Source: an uncultured Bacteroidia bacterium (GTDB taxonomy: Bacteria > Bacteroidota > Bacteroidia > Bacteroidales > CAJPTX01). From it: DNA of 22,322 bases. The notes beneath the pieces were generated by a model. It did no database searches. It was given only the letters and a program-made list of their open reading frames with translations, and was not told the origin of the DNA. Of this stretch, positions 1-9,100 are shown one piece after another. The stretch is taken from assembly GCA_938040915.1 (NCBI GenBank), contig CALHZE010000153.1, positions 1 to 22,322 of the forward strand. Direction: 5' to 3'. The position numbers and the translations under genes were made by a program. The stretch's first letter is position 1. The number at the start of each line of letters is the position of its first letter.

Positions 1-106
1 GTTTATTTCCTTATCTTTGATCCATAAATCAGTCAACCTAGATCAGGAAAAGACAACGGAACCCCACCATTCGGTTGTTTAGATTCCCGTAGGTGGTGTC
101 GTGTAG

Positions 107-126
107 GGGCGTAGCATGCTACGCCC
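107..126. repeat. Perfect 20-bp intergenic palindrome
   Basis: The sequence GGGCGTAGCA followed by its exact reverse complement forms a 20-bp perfect palindrome, preceded by GTGTAG. It lies about 130 bp upstream of purH in non-coding DNA. The arm GTAGGGGCG resembles the arm of the hairpin at 9603-9638, so it may belong to a dispersed REP-like family. No T-tract follows, so it is not a classical terminator. Confidence 0.7.
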
Positions 127-165
127 ATGCCAGCCGCATAGGATCGAACGGTTGTACGGACGCCC

Positions 166-182
166 ATGCCGCAAGGCGGCAT
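166..182. repeat. Short GC-rich hairpin upstream of purH
   Basis: ATGCCGC, a 3-nt AAG loop and GCGGCAT form a 7-bp perfect stem. It follows the string TACGGACGC (155-163), which recurs in the hairpins downstream of ubiE. It sits between the palindrome at 107-126 and the purH promoter. Apart from these hairpins and the purH promoter I see no gene in 1-257; whether the region ends an upstream transcript cannot be told from this window. Confidence 0.5.
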
Positions 183-205
183 CTACGTGATTTTCCCAAC
201 CACTG

Positions 206-237
206 TTTGGCTAGGTTATAAAAAAATGCCATTTTTG
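206..237 (+). promoter_or_regulatory. Bacteroidetes-type promoter of purH-mre operon
   Basis: TTTG at 206-209 and CATTTTTG at 230-237 are 20 bp apart. This fits the Bacteroidetes sigma-ABfr consensus TTTG-N19-21-TAnnTTTG with one mismatch in the -7 box. Transcription would begin near 244, giving a short leader before the purH ATG at 258. No purine riboswitch or clear operator is visible. Confidence 0.65.
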
Positions 238-257
238 TTTGCTAATTCGTCGGTGGT

Positions 258-1763
258 ATGGAGCTGAAAATAGGAAGTGCACTCATCTCGGTATATGAAA
301 AAGAGGGGCTCGAGTCCCTCCTCATGACGTTACAACAATTGGGCGTGGAGCTCATCTCCACAGGCGGCACGTGGGACTATCTCGCTGGGCTGGGCTATAA
401 AGCGGCAAAGGTCGAAGAGCTCTCGGGCTACCCCTCCATCCTCGGCGGACGTGTCAAGACCCTACACCCCTCCATCTTTGGCGGCATCTTAGCACGACGC
501 GGACACAAGAGCGACAGCGAACAGCTCGCCGCACACGGCATTCGCACCATAGACCTCGTTATCGTAGACCTCTATCCGTTTGAACAAGCCCTCGCCTCCC
601 GCGCTTCGGAGGAAGAGCTTATCGAGAAAATCGACATCGGCGGCGTATCGCTCATCCGAGCGGCAGCAAAGAACTTTAACGACGTGGTGATCATCTCCTC
701 ACGCGCCCAGTATAAAACCCTCGAAGAGCTCCTTCAACGACAGGAAGGGAAAATCACCCTCGAGCAACGACGCCAATTCGCCAAAGAGGCATTTGTGCGC
801 ACGGCCAATTATGACGCCACAATAGCCGGTTATTTCGCCACCGACACCTTCCCCCCAACCCCACAGCCGCACAAGGTGACCCCCTTGCGCTATGGCGAGA
901 ACCCGCACCAGCGCGGCGAGTTTCGTGGCGATCTGACGCAGAGCTTCACGCAGCTTCACGGTAAAGAGCTCTCTTACAACAATCTCTTAGACTTGGAAGC
1001 TGGGCTCGGTCTCCTTGCCGAGTTTAAGTCGCCCACCGTGGTCGTCATTAAGCACGGGACGCCCTGTGGCGTAGCCTCGGCACTGACGCCCCTCGAGGCG
1101 TGGCAAAAAGCCTACGCGAGCGATACGGAGTCGGTCTTTGGAGGCATTATCTTGAGCAACTCGCCAATCGACGCCCCGCTCGCCGAAGCCATGGGAGGGC
1201 TCTTTTTCGAGGTCCTGATTGCGCCGGACTATACGCCCGAGGCTCTCGTTGTTTTAAGACAGAAGAAAAACCGGATACTCTTGCAACTACACTCGCAGGA
1301 GCTCGCCCCCACCATTGCGCGTACGGTCTTAGGGGGGCTTTTGGTGCAGGAGCGAGACACAGAGAATCTCAAAGAGATCGATTGGAAGTCAGCGCGACAC
1401 TTGCCCGAAAAAATGGGCGACATCGAGTTTGCGAACCTTGTGGTCAAGCATTGTAAGAGCAACGCGATCGTGATCGCCAAAGAGGGACAACTCATCGGGG
1501 TTGGTGCGGGACAGACGAGTCGCGTCGACGCCGTGCGTCAGGCTATCGCCAAGGCGCACCGTTTCGGTTTTGAGCTGAAGGGGAGTGTTTTGGCTTCGGA
1601 TGCCTTTTTCCCCTTCCCCGACTCTGTGGAGATCGCTGCTGCCGAGGGCGTCGTCTGTTTTGTAGAGCCAGGCGGCTCGGTGAGCGACGCTAAAGTGATA
1701 GCTGCGGCAGACGCGCTCGGCGTCGCATTGTTGTTTACGGGGGTGCGCCATTTCAAACATTAG
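258..1763 (+). CDS. purH: Bifunctional AICAR formyltransferase / IMP cyclohydrolase PurH
   Basis: PurH catalyses the last two steps of de novo IMP synthesis in the cytoplasm: formylation of AICAR with 10-formyl-THF, then closure of FAICAR to IMP. The 501 residues are near full length for the family. The N-terminal cyclohydrolase (MGS-like) domain shows ISTGGT near residue 33 and GGRVKTLHP at 63-71, then DLVIVDLYPFE and KIDIGGVSLIRAAAKN. The transformylase domain has KHGTPCG with the catalytic pair Lys265-His266, then SDAFFPFPDS and a C-terminal FTGVRHFKH. The ATG at 258 lies just after a convincing promoter. mreB starts 16 bp downstream, so purH probably heads a transcript shared with the cell-shape genes, an order I know from other Bacteroidales. 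Confidence 0.97.
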   Translation: MELKIGSALISVYEKEGLESLLMTLQQLGVELISTGGTWDYLAGLGYKAAKVEELSGYPSILGGRVKTLHPSIFGGILARRGHKSDSEQLAAHGIRTIDLVIVDLYPFEQALASRASEEELIEKIDIGGVSLIRAAAKNFNDVVIISSRAQYKTLEELLQRQEGKITLEQRRQFAKEAFVRTANYDATIAGYFATDTFPPTPQPHKVTPLRYGENPHQRGEFRGDLTQSFTQLHGKELSYNNLLDLEAGLGLLAEFKSPTVVVIKHGTPCGVASALTPLEAWQKAYASDTESVFGGIILSNSPIDAPLAEAMGGLFFEVLIAPDYTPEALVVLRQKKNRILLQLHSQELAPTIARTVLGGLLVQERDTENLKEIDWKSARHLPEKMGDIEFANLVVKHCKSNAIVIAKEGQLIGVGAGQTSRVDAVRQAIAKAHRFGFELKGSVLASDAFFPFPDSVEIAAAEGVVCFVEPGGSVSDAKVIAAADALGVALLFTGVRHFKH

Positions 1764-1779
1764 TTGAGCGAAACATAGG

Positions 1780-2802
1780 ATGGGCTTATTTTCTTTTTTT
1801 ACGCAGGAGTTGGCAATAGACCTAGGTACTGCGAATACCATCATCATTTATAACGACAAAATCGTGGTCGACGAGCCCTCGATCGTCGCCACCGACCGCA
1901 AGACGGGCAAACTCATTGCCATCGGCAAAGAGGCGCGACAGATGCAGGGCAAGACCCACGAGAACATCTTGACCGTGCGCCCCCTCCGCGACGGCGTGAT
2001 AGCCGACTTTAATGCGGCCGAGCAGATGATCCGCGGTATGATTAAGCTCATTAACAAACGGAGTCGTCTCTTTACGCCAGCCCTTCGGATTGTGGTTTGC
2101 ATCCCGAGTGGGAGCACGGAGGTGGAGATTCGAGCCGTACGCGATAGCGCCGAGCAGGCCGACGGTCGCGATGTCTACATGATTTACGAGCCGATGGCTG
2201 CAGCCCTCGGGATCGGGCTCAACGTGGAGGAGTCACAAGGGCATATGGTGGTCGATATCGGCGGGGGGACTACGGAAATTGCGGTCATCTCGCTCGGCGG
2301 GATCGTTTGCAACAAGTCTGAGCGCATCGCCGGTGATACTTTCACGGCTGATATCCAGACCTACATGCGTTCGCAACACAATATCAAGATCGGGGAGCGC
2401 ACCGCAGAGGATATCAAAATCACGGTGGGGGCAGCACTTGCCGATCTAGAGACCCCGCCAGAAGATTACCTCGTCCACGGACCTAACCTGATGACCTCGC
2501 TCCCCATCGAGGTGCCAGTAAACTATCAAGAGATAGCCCACTGTTTGGAAAAGTCGCTCAACAAGATAGAAACGGCTGTGCTCAACGTGTTGGAAATGAC
2601 CCCGCCCGAGCTCTATGCCGATATCGTCAAGAGTGGTATCTACCTGACGGGGGGCGGTGCCCTGCTTCGTGGTTTAGACAAACGCTTGTCTGACAAGATT
2701 AAGATCCCCTTTATTGTGGCCGAAGACCCGCTACACGCCGTAGCGCGCGGGACGGGGATTGCCCTCAAGAACGTGGAAAGCTGTAAGTTCCTGATGCGTT
2801 AG
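1780..2802 (+). CDS. mreB: Rod shape-determining protein MreB (actin homologue)
   Basis: MreB polymerises on the inner face of the membrane and guides the elongation complex (MreCD, RodZ, RodA-PBP2). The 340 residues match the usual length. Actin-fold nucleotide-binding motifs are present: AIDLGTANT at 12-20 (phosphate 1), DIGGGTTEIAV from residue 159 (phosphate 2) and GIYLTGGGALLRG in the adenosine region near the C-terminus. The N-terminus MGLFSFFTQ can serve as a short amphipathic membrane-contact segment. The ATG start is 16 bp after purH and no promoter is seen between them. mreC follows after 22 bp, so the gene is clearly inside an operon. Many Porphyromonas are short rods or cocci, but the protein shows no sign of decay. 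Confidence 0.97.
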   Translation: MGLFSFFTQELAIDLGTANTIIIYNDKIVVDEPSIVATDRKTGKLIAIGKEARQMQGKTHENILTVRPLRDGVIADFNAAEQMIRGMIKLINKRSRLFTPALRIVVCIPSGSTEVEIRAVRDSAEQADGRDVYMIYEPMAAALGIGLNVEESQGHMVVDIGGGTTEIAVISLGGIVCNKSERIAGDTFTADIQTYMRSQHNIKIGERTAEDIKITVGAALADLETPPEDYLVHGPNLMTSLPIEVPVNYQEIAHCLEKSLNKIETAVLNVLEMTPPELYADIVKSGIYLTGGGALLRGLDKRLSDKIKIPFIVAEDPLHAVARGTGIALKNVESCKFLMR

Positions 2803-2824
2803 AGACGCGCAACCGTGTCTTGTC

Positions 2825-3667
2825 GTGGGTAGCCTGCTCCGCCTCCTTAAGCGCTTTCAACACTTGGCGTTCTTCATCCTTTTGGAGAGCGTGGCGGTTG
2901 CTGTCTACCTAGAGAGCGATTATTTGCTCAAGGCGCGCGCAGGCTTTTGGTTGAAAGAGCTCGAAGCGCTCGTAGAGGAACAGATGACCGATCTCTCCTC
3001 CTACCTTTGGTTACACGACCAGAACCGTCAGCTCGTTGCCGAGAACCTCGCCTTGCGTAACGCATTAGCTTCACAGCGCTTGGCAGTAGCCCACCTGCCC
3101 GAGGTCGTGCTCGACACGTTGCGTGGTGTGCAGTATGCCTACCACGCGGGGACGGTCGTGAGCAATACGATCGTTTCGCCCCACAACTATTTTACGATAG
3201 ACTTAGGCAACAACACCGACATTCGCCCTGAAATGCCGGTGCTTGCCGGCGGATGTGTAGCGGGGATTGTGACGACGACCTCTGCGCATTATGCGGTAGC
3301 GATCTCGGTGCTTAACACCGACTTCCGGATGTCGGCAAAGTTACAGCGGACGGGGTATTACGGTTCGTTGCGGTGGGATGGGGGCGATTACCGCTCGGTG
3401 CTCCTCTCAGATATTCCACACCATGTAGAGGTGCGCAAGGGCGACACGGTGGTAACGACCGGTTACTCCAACATTTTTCCACCTGATCTTTACGTCGGCG
3501 TCGTGGAGGGAGTTGAGGTCACGGGGGGGGACTTTAACACGGTTCGGGTGACGCTCGGGTGTGACTTTAAGCGGTTACACGAGGTGACGATTATCGGCGA
3601 CTGTTTGAAAGGCGAGCGCGATTCGCTTGTAACGGTTCGCCCCCACGGAGGGAAGCAAGAGTTCTAG
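2825..3667 (+). CDS. mreC: Cell shape-determining protein MreC
   Basis: MreC is a bitopic inner-membrane protein whose periplasmic domain links MreB filaments to PBP2 and MreD. The 280-residue product has a membrane segment at about 12-28 (HLAFFILLESVAVAVYL), a coiled coil at about 45-90 (including QNRQLVAENLALRNALAS) and the beta-rich MreC domain with VVSNTIVSPHNYFTIDLG and KGDTVVTTGYSNIFPPDLYVG (the latter split across the core). The start is GTG at 2825; no ATG is suitably placed and the protein begins as expected for the family (a basic stretch, then the TM). A run of eight G at 3523-3530 encodes Thr-Gly-Gly and is a potential slippage site. mreD begins 8 bp after the stop. Confidence 0.95.
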   Translation: MGSLLRLLKRFQHLAFFILLESVAVAVYLESDYLLKARAGFWLKELEALVEEQMTDLSSYLWLHDQNRQLVAENLALRNALASQRLAVAHLPEVVLDTLRGVQYAYHAGTVVSNTIVSPHNYFTIDLGNNTDIRPEMPVLAGGCVAGIVTTTSAHYAVAISVLNTDFRMSAKLQRTGYYGSLRWDGGDYRSVLLSDIPHHVEVRKGDTVVTTGYSNIFPPDLYVGVVEGVEVTGGDFNTVRVTLGCDFKRLHEVTIIGDCLKGERDSLVTVRPHGGKQEF

Positions 3668-3675
3668 CTAGCGCG

Positions 3676-4194
3676 ATGAATCACTTTTGGAAATACCTGT
3701 CGGTCTTTGTGGCGTGTATCCTCACGCAGGTTTTTCTTTTAGACAATATCCAGCTTTGGGGCTTGGTGATGCCTTATGCTTACCCGCTTTTTATCTTGAT
3801 ATTGCCGACCCACCTCTCGCGCCCGTGGCTCTATGTCTTAGGTTTTCTCTTGGGGCTGAGTATTGACCTCTTTTCCGCGACGCTTTGCCTTCATGCGTCG
3901 GCGACCACGTTCCTTGCCTTTTTGCGCGAGCCGGTGATCCGTTTTGCTACGCCGCAACAGCAACTTCAAAAGACGCAACTCCCCATCCTGCGCGTGATGG
4001 GTTGGGCTTGGACGCTGCGTTACACCCTGATTCTCATTCTCGCGCACCACGCCCTACTTCATCTTCTTGCGCAAGCACCGGTTTTTGTCGCCCCGTGGTT
4101 TACGGCAGTGCGCATTGTGCTCAACACCGTGGTCTCGGTCGTGGTGATCCTCTTGGTCGAGTTTTTTATATACCCCCCCAACCCCAATCGTTAG
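3676..4194 (+). CDS. mreD: Rod shape-determining protein MreD
   Basis: MreD is a small polytopic membrane protein of the elongasome that binds MreC and PBP2. The 172 residues are almost wholly hydrophobic, with about five predicted membrane segments, for example YLSVFVACILTQVFLL near the N-terminus and VRIVLNTVVSVVVILLVEF near the C-terminus. LGLSIDLFSATLCLHA resembles the conserved Gly-x-x-x-Asp region of MreD. Sequence conservation in this family is low, so the call rests on length, topology and position between mreC and mrdA. The start ATG at 3676 lies 8 bp after mreC, and mrdA starts 6 bp after its stop, so translation is probably coupled. Confidence 0.92.
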   Translation: MNHFWKYLSVFVACILTQVFLLDNIQLWGLVMPYAYPLFILILPTHLSRPWLYVLGFLLGLSIDLFSATLCLHASATTFLAFLREPVIRFATPQQQLQKTQLPILRVMGWAWTLRYTLILILAHHALLHLLAQAPVFVAPWFTAVRIVLNTVVSVVVILLVEFFIYPPNPNR

Positions 4195-4200
4195 CCGAAA

Positions 4201-6009
4201 ATGGCGCTGCAAGCGAATCGGAAATCGCTCATCCTCGCCATCTTTACCCTCGTGGGGGCATTGATCATCGGCAAGCTCTTTTACATCCAAATCTTAGACA
4301 AGAGCTATCGACTCTCGGCCGATAACAATGTCTTGCGGCGGATAACCCTCTACCCCGCTCGGGGGATTATTTATGACCGTAGGGGCGAGCTCCTCGTTTA
4401 CAACGAAGCGGCGTATGACCTCTTGGTCATCCCCTCACAGGTGCAACCGTTTGATACGGCGAAGCTCTTGGGGTTACTTCACATCTCGCGCGAACAGCTT
4501 GTGGAGAGTCTTGCGCAGGCGAAGCAATATTCCACCTACAAGGAGTCTACCATTCTCAAGCAGATATCTGCCACAGACTATGGTTACCTCCAAGAGGCGT
4601 TGCACGAGTTCCCAGGTTTCTTTACCCAAGCGCGCACATTGCGCTATTACCCGCACCCGACGGCGGCACACCTGCTCGGTTATGTGGGGGAGGTCAACGA
4701 ACGCATCGTCTTCGAGCAGCCCTATTACAAGTCGGGCGACTACATCGGGATCACGGGGCTTGAAAAGAGTTACGAGCCGGAGCTCAGAGGAAAGCGCGGC
4801 GTGCAGACCCTGATGGTCGACGTGCATAACCGCATCAAGGGGTCGTATGCTCACGGGGCTTATGACACGGCCGCCGTGGCGGGGCGCGACCTTCACCTCT
4901 CGCTCGACCTCGCCTTACAGCAATATGGCGAGCAGCTTATGCGGGGGCGTATCGGGAGTATTGTGGCCCTCGACCCCAACAACGGCGAGGTGCTGGCGAT
5001 GGTGAGTAGCCCCTCTTATGACCCAAACTTGCTGGTGGGGCGCATCCGTTCGGAGAATTTCAAGAACCTCGATACGAGCAAACAGAAGCCGCTTTTCAAT
5101 CGTGCGACGATGGCGCTCTACCCGCCCGGCTCGACGTTCAAAATCGTGAATGCGTTGATTGGGTTAAAAGAGCAGGTCGTTTTTCCACAAACGGGCTATG
5201 CCTGTCACGGGCGTTACCCTGTGGGGCGCGGGGTGGGGTGCCACAACCACCCGTACCCGAAGGATATTACCTCTGCGGTGCGGATGTCGTGTAATACCTA
5301 CTTCTGTTACGTTTTTCGCAACCTCATTGACCTCCGGCGTTTTGATAGCATCGAGGGGGCATTCCGCAACTGGGAGCGCGAGGTTCACTCCTTTGGCTTC
5401 GGGCAAAAGCTCGGCATAGACCTCCCCGGCGAGTTGAATGGGATCGTCCCCACCGTGCCCTTCTACAACCGTTATTTCCGGCGCGGGGGGTGGAACTCGC
5501 TCACGATCATCTCGCTCGCGATCGGTCAGGGAGAGCTTTCGACGACGCCGCTACAGATGGCCAATCTAGCGTCGGTAATTGCCAATCGGGGTCACTACTT
5601 TCAGCCACACCTTGTGCGCTCGGTGGTAGGGAACGACTCTGTGCGTTTTGCGCCTAAGCGCTATGACCTAGACATTGATGCGAGGTATTTTGCCCCTGTG
5701 ATCGAGGGGATGTATCAGGCGGTGAATGCAGACTTTAGTCTCGGCCCTACGGGGTGGCGAGCGCGAGTCCCAGGTCTTGATATTTGTGGTAAGACGGGGA
5801 CAGCACAGAACCCTCACGGGGAGGATCATTCCGTCTTTATCTCGTTTGCACCGCGCGACAATCCGAAGATCGCGGTGGCGGTCTATGTTGAGAATGCGGG
5901 CCCTGGCGGACGCTGGGCTGCCCCCATCGCAGGGCTCATGATAGAGAAGTATCTTTCTGACTCGGTGCGCAACAAGGCGATGGAAGCATACGTGATGGGG
6001 GAGCAGTAA
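4201..6009 (+). CDS. mrdA: Penicillin-binding protein 2 (elongation transpeptidase)
   Basis: PBP2 is the class B peptidoglycan D,D-transpeptidase of the elongasome and normally partners the glycosyltransferase RodA. The 602-residue protein has one N-terminal TM anchor (about 9-30). The dimerisation/pedestal domain begins with RGIIYDRRGELLVYNE (from residue 54), and the C-terminal transpeptidase domain carries the three active-site motifs: STFK with catalytic Ser311 and Lys314, SCN at 363-365 and KTG at 531-533 (CGKTGTAQNPHG). It is the last gene of the purH-mre cassette. The rodA gene that usually follows it in Bacteroidales is missing here; a non-coding G-rich spacer and a helicase gene come next. 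Confidence 0.96.
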   Translation: MALQANRKSLILAIFTLVGALIIGKLFYIQILDKSYRLSADNNVLRRITLYPARGIIYDRRGELLVYNEAAYDLLVIPSQVQPFDTAKLLGLLHISREQLVESLAQAKQYSTYKESTILKQISATDYGYLQEALHEFPGFFTQARTLRYYPHPTAAHLLGYVGEVNERIVFEQPYYKSGDYIGITGLEKSYEPELRGKRGVQTLMVDVHNRIKGSYAHGAYDTAAVAGRDLHLSLDLALQQYGEQLMRGRIGSIVALDPNNGEVLAMVSSPSYDPNLLVGRIRSENFKNLDTSKQKPLFNRATMALYPPGSTFKIVNALIGLKEQVVFPQTGYACHGRYPVGRGVGCHNHPYPKDITSAVRMSCNTYFCYVFRNLIDLRRFDSIEGAFRNWEREVHSFGFGQKLGIDLPGELNGIVPTVPFYNRYFRRGGWNSLTIISLAIGQGELSTTPLQMANLASVIANRGHYFQPHLVRSVVGNDSVRFAPKRYDLDIDARYFAPVIEGMYQAVNADFSLGPTGWRARVPGLDICGKTGTAQNPHGEDHSVFISFAPRDNPKIAVAVYVENAGPGGRWAAPIAGLMIEKYLSDSVRNKAMEAYVMGEQ

Positions 6010-6012
6010 GGT

Positions 6013-6107
6013 CGGGTCTTACGCCGGACGGCGGGGGGGCGAGTCCTACGCGGACGACGGGGGGGGGCGACAAGCGATCCTATGCAGACGTCGGGTGAGT
6101 GCTACGC
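6013..6107. repeat. G-rich imperfect tandem repeat (about 28-bp period)
   Basis: Between mrdA and the helicase gene there are about three and a half degenerate units: 6013-6040, 6041-6069, 6075-6096 and a partial unit from 6097. The shared core is roughly GTCCTACGC-GGACGNCG followed by a G-run. The G-runs are G7 at 6033-6039 and G9 at 6059-6067; the third unit has only GGG. All G-runs are on the plus strand. The block lies just upstream of the helicase promoter and has no T-tract that would make it a terminator. Confidence 0.55.
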
Positions 6108-6111
6108 TGCC

Positions 6112-6141
6112 TTTCGAAAACACGGGGTGGGGCTATCTTTG
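6112..6141 (+). promoter_or_regulatory. Promoter of the Dna2-like gene
   Basis: TATCTTTG at 6134-6141 is an exact TAnnTTTG -7 box. A weaker TTTC at 6112-6115 lies 18 bp upstream in the -33 position. Transcription would start near 6148, leaving about 30 nt before the ATG at 6178. This argues that the gene is transcribed separately from the mre genes and supports that ATG over the in-frame TTG at 6151. Confidence 0.6.
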
Positions 6142-6177
6142 TAGCATCGTTTGGCGAAAGAGAGAGAGTCCACCACT

Positions 6178-9100
6178 ATGTTGTTCTACACCCCAGCAGA
6201 AAGCTATTACGATCTTCTGTGCCGCGCCTTTGTGTCGCCACCGGCGTCGTGCGACGTGCTACAGGGTTACCTCCTCCTCTCAAGGCTCTTTAGACAACTC
6301 CTCGACGAATGGGTGGCAGCGTGCCCGATCTCCTTTGCGGGGAATGCGGCACAACTCAAATACCTTATCCGCCTTGCCCACATCCCAGAGCGACCGGCAC
6401 AGCTGCTGCACGCCATGCGCGAGCACCTACACGCCGTAGACCCTGCCCTAGAGCGTGACCCTTGCCCCCTCTCTCACGACCTCTATGCCCTCTGCCTGTT
6501 GATCTATTATCTTTACGACAAGACGCCCCCACCCCAGCAGTTAGCCGCGTGCTTTCCTAAGACACACGACATAGCCCCTGTAAAACGCGCGTTGACCGAC
6601 AAAATTCGCGTCGAAGTACTTGGGCTTGATGACCACTACCTTTTTGTGGAAAACACGGCAAATAATGCCCCTCTACGCGTTATTATGCCGTCACGCGACG
6701 AGGAGAGCCCCATACGCCCCTTGGGTGATTATCTCTGTGCGGGGGCAACGCTTAATCTCATCCGTCCGCGCGAGGTGGAACAGGAGGGGAAAAGCGCCCT
6801 CGAGGCCGAATTGATAGTCTACGAGCCCGACTACCTGATCAACATCTCCAGCATTGCGGCGTGCTTCCGCCCCGAGGGGATTTCGCCCTTTACCTATCTG
6901 CTGGGGAAGCTCCGCCCCACACGACTTTCTAACGCTATTGAGCTTGGGAACTTAGCGGGCGAGCTCCTCGACCTCCACGTGCATCACAAGACGTTTCGGG
7001 TAGCCGAGGCTATGACACAGTTTGCGCGGCGGCGTGCCCTCATCGCGACCGCCCCCCACATCGATTATGCAAGCCTTGCAGACGAAGCCGAGCGACAATC
7101 GGTCTATATCCGACAGACTCTTGACGAGACCCTCCTCCGCGTGTCGAGCGTCTACCGGCGCGAGGAGCTCCTCCTCGAGCCCTCATTTTACGGGCAAATC
7201 CTCGGCTTGGAGGGGCGTATGGACCTCTTGCAACGCGACCTCAGGTTACTGATTGAGCAAAAGGCGGGGAAAGGGGCTTTCTATCATACGGGCGACGTCG
7301 CACCTCAGAAGCAAGAGCCCCACTATGTGCAAATCTTGCTCTACCAAGCCTTGCTCTATTATGCCCTGCAACATCGCGGAGAGACGGAGACCTATCTCCT
7401 CTACTCCAAATACCCGCACCCCCTGCTGAGCGTAGGGGGCGCCCCTAGGCTATTGAAGACCGCCCTTGCGTTGCGCAATGAGCTCGTGGCTTACGAACAA
7501 CACTATCGGCGCTATGGCTTCGACGTGCTTCGTTCGTTAACCCCAGAGCGCTTTAACACCCGACACAAAGAAGGCAAGCTCTGGGAATGCTATACCGAGC
7601 CTGAGCTCTGGCGCTTTCTAGCCCCTTGTCATCATGCCTCGCCCTTGGCATGGTGCTATTTTGTGCGCCTCTCGCGTAGCGTCGTCGAAGAGCAAGCGCT
7701 TGCCAAGGTGGGGAGCGGGGCGAGTCAACACTACGGGGCAGCGGGGCGATGGTTGCTCTCGCTCGCCGAACGTGAGGCGACGGGGACGCTCCTCACCCAC
7801 CTTGCGGTGCATTTGGACCCAGAAGAGCGAGGGCACTATCGTCGCCTAACCTTTACGCCACTTAGCCCCTCGGGCGCGCTTAGCCACACGAGTTTTCGGC
7901 TGGGCGACTTGGTGGCGGTCTACCCGTGTCGCGGGGGGGGGCGTCCCGACATCCGCCGACAGGTCTTTTTGAAGGGAAAGATTGCCGTGCTTGCGAGCGA
8001 TCGGGTCGTCGTGCAACTCAATTTTGAGCAGTCATCGCCCCTCCTCTTTGAGCAAGAAGAAGGGGGCTATTGGGTGATAGAGGGCGACGCGCACGAATCG
8101 GCTTTCACGACACGTTATCAAGGGCTTTACTCTTTTTTGCGGTGTGGCGAGGCGCGACAACAGCTCATCTTGCAGCAACGAGCGCCACGGGTAGACGAAA
8201 CGCAGCACCCCCTCGGGGAGTATGGCGAGTTGCAAGAGCTGGTGTGTCGTGTGGTGCAGGCGCGCGAGCTCTTCTTGGTGCTTGGCCCCCCTGGGACGGG
8301 CAAGACCTCACACGTGATGATGAGCCTCTTGCGCGAGGAGCTCCTTAGCGCTGATACCCGCGTCCTCCTTACCGCCTTTACTCACCGCGCCGTCAACGAG
8401 ATGGCCAGCAAGGTGCACGCCGCGGGGATCGACTTCCTTTACATCGCCCCTGAGCTGATGGTTCCCCCCGAGTTACACCCCTATCTTCTTGCGACACGCG
8501 TGGCTGCGACGCAAGGCGTGGAAGAGATGCGTGCGCTTCTGAAGCAAGCTCGGGTAGTCTGCATTAACGTCTCGGCTCTTGCGGCGAACCTCGTGCTTTT
8601 GGAGACGATCCACTTTTCCCTCGCCATCGTCGACGAAGCGTCGCAACTCCTTGAGGTGCAACTCTTGCCTCTGCTTTGTGCGAACGAAGAGGAAGGGCGC
8701 TTGCCGATCGATCGCTTCGTCCTCATCGGCGACCACAAGCAACTCCCCGCCATTGCCCAGCAAGACGCCCAAACGGCTTGGGTGGAAGAGCCCGAGTTGC
8801 GTGCCGCAGGGATGACAGACTGCCGGAACTCCTTCTTCGAACGCTTTTACCGCGTATATGGCAACAATCCGTCGGTGACCTACTTTCTCACCTGTCAGGC
8901 GCGTATGCACCCCGAGATAGCCGAGTTTGTCAGTACACACTTCTATCAGGGGCGGTTGACCGTGCGCGGCTTACCTCACCAACTGCAGGCGTTACCCGAT
9001 GGGGGCTTAGATAGGGAAACGCCTCGTGTAGTGCAGCCCCACCCCGCCTCTCTTGAGGAGGCTATTGCCCACCACCGCTTCTTTTTTGTGGATTACACGC

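Noticed and set aside
12..19. TATCTTTG -7 box at the left edge
   Set aside because: No open frame or folded RNA that I recognise follows it within 1-257, so I do not call a promoter or small RNA; an exact 8-mer match can arise by chance.
1389..1847. 152-codon frame on the minus strand across the purH-mreB junction
   Set aside because: It is antisense to two certain genes, has no recognisable motif and no promoter; it follows from the codon use of the plus-strand genes.
6151..6177. Upstream TTG start for the Dna2-like gene
   Set aside because: It would begin about 3 nt after the expected transcription start from the -7 box at 6134-6141; the ATG at 6178 fits better.
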